From the NCBI GenBank assembly GCA_902574685.1, contig CACGOO010000004.1:1-64000 (forward strand): a stretch of DNA of 64,000 nt, in the 5' to 3' direction. This stretch comes from an uncultured Pelagibacteraceae bacterium (GTDB lineage Bacteria; Pseudomonadota; Alphaproteobacteria; Pelagibacterales; Pelagibacteraceae). A program made the translations under genes and the position numbers. Every line of letters starts with the position of its first letter. Position 1 is the stretch's first letter. This document shows positions 63,995 through 64,000 of this stretch, in pieces. The notes under the pieces were generated by a model, which was not told the origin of the DNA, ran no database searches, and saw only the letters and a list, made by a program, of their open reading frames with translations.

Positions 63995-64000
63995 TTGATG

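Noticed and set aside
1-64000. CRISPR arrays, insertion sequences, prophage, toxin-antitoxin or restriction genes, rRNA and tRNA genes
   Set aside because: No direct-repeat arrays, transposase or phage-like proteins are seen, and the short spacers show no tRNA-like or rRNA-like sequence on either strand by reading.

Overview
The window is a gene-dense, very AT-rich stretch of bacterial chromosome. Gene content, order and protein style (Lys/Asn/Ile-rich proteins, 1-14 bp overlaps between consecutive genes, almost no spacer DNA) point to a streamlined marine alphaproteobacterium of the SAR11/Pelagibacterales type. Lineage markers include an NDUFA12-like complex I subunit, a DUF2155 protein, an hdaA-DUF2066-purM neighbourhood, a plant/alpha-type gshA, and fab, lpt and suf clusters in alphaproteobacterial form. 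This assignment is inferred from recognisable families, not from a database search. I see no rRNA, tRNA, CRISPR array, insertion sequence or prophage. No gene-free stretch reaches 300 bases once the N-terminal part of prfB is recognised.

Layout. 1-3754: the 3' end of an inositol-dehydrogenase-like oxidoreductase, then a sugar ABC importer (binding protein, permease, single-domain ATPase) with a strong hairpin between binding protein and permease. 3778-6904: two EamA exporters, a homocysteine S-methyltransferase and a YbaK deacylase. 7050-8456: glnA. 8465-14839: a small unknown gene and a complete SUF Fe-S assembly operon (iscR-sufBCDSUTA) on the minus strand, preceded by an almost perfect IscR type-1 box. 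14969-26837: hydrolase, anmK, tyrS, an AsmA-like giant, prfB with a programmed +1 frameshift, PBP1A, an RNase E without its zinc link, and thiSG. 26854-30697: aroQ-accB-accC, DUF2155, NDUFA12 and a free-standing protein resembling the C-terminal TSCPD domain of B12-dependent ribonucleotide reductase. 30698-37625: aspS-hdaA-DUF2066 divergent from purMN, then ndk and pepA. 37680-44924: the envelope operon lptF-lptG-lptD-surA-pdxA-rsmA. 44916-47492: fabD-fabG-acpP-gmk. 47577-54513: rpsF-rpsR-rplI, dnaB, an MMPL/RND transporter, cvpA-purF. 54513-63954: an HD-domain protein, a DUF255 thioredoxin-like protein, gshA-gshB, transporters, and a stress-related tail (GYD protein, exported MsrB, small ORF, Fe superoxide dismutase).

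Most of the window is housekeeping. The points most worth a second look are regulatory or structural: the IscR box and overlapping promoter, the prfB recoding site, the hairpin inside the ABC operon, two perfect palindromes upstream of the sugar-binding protein and sodB, the free-standing TSCPD protein, the HD-domain protein with diiron-oxygenase-like ligands but altered pocket residues, the Zn-link-less RNase E, and the direct acpP-gmk junction lacking fabF. I found no clearly new multi-gene system.
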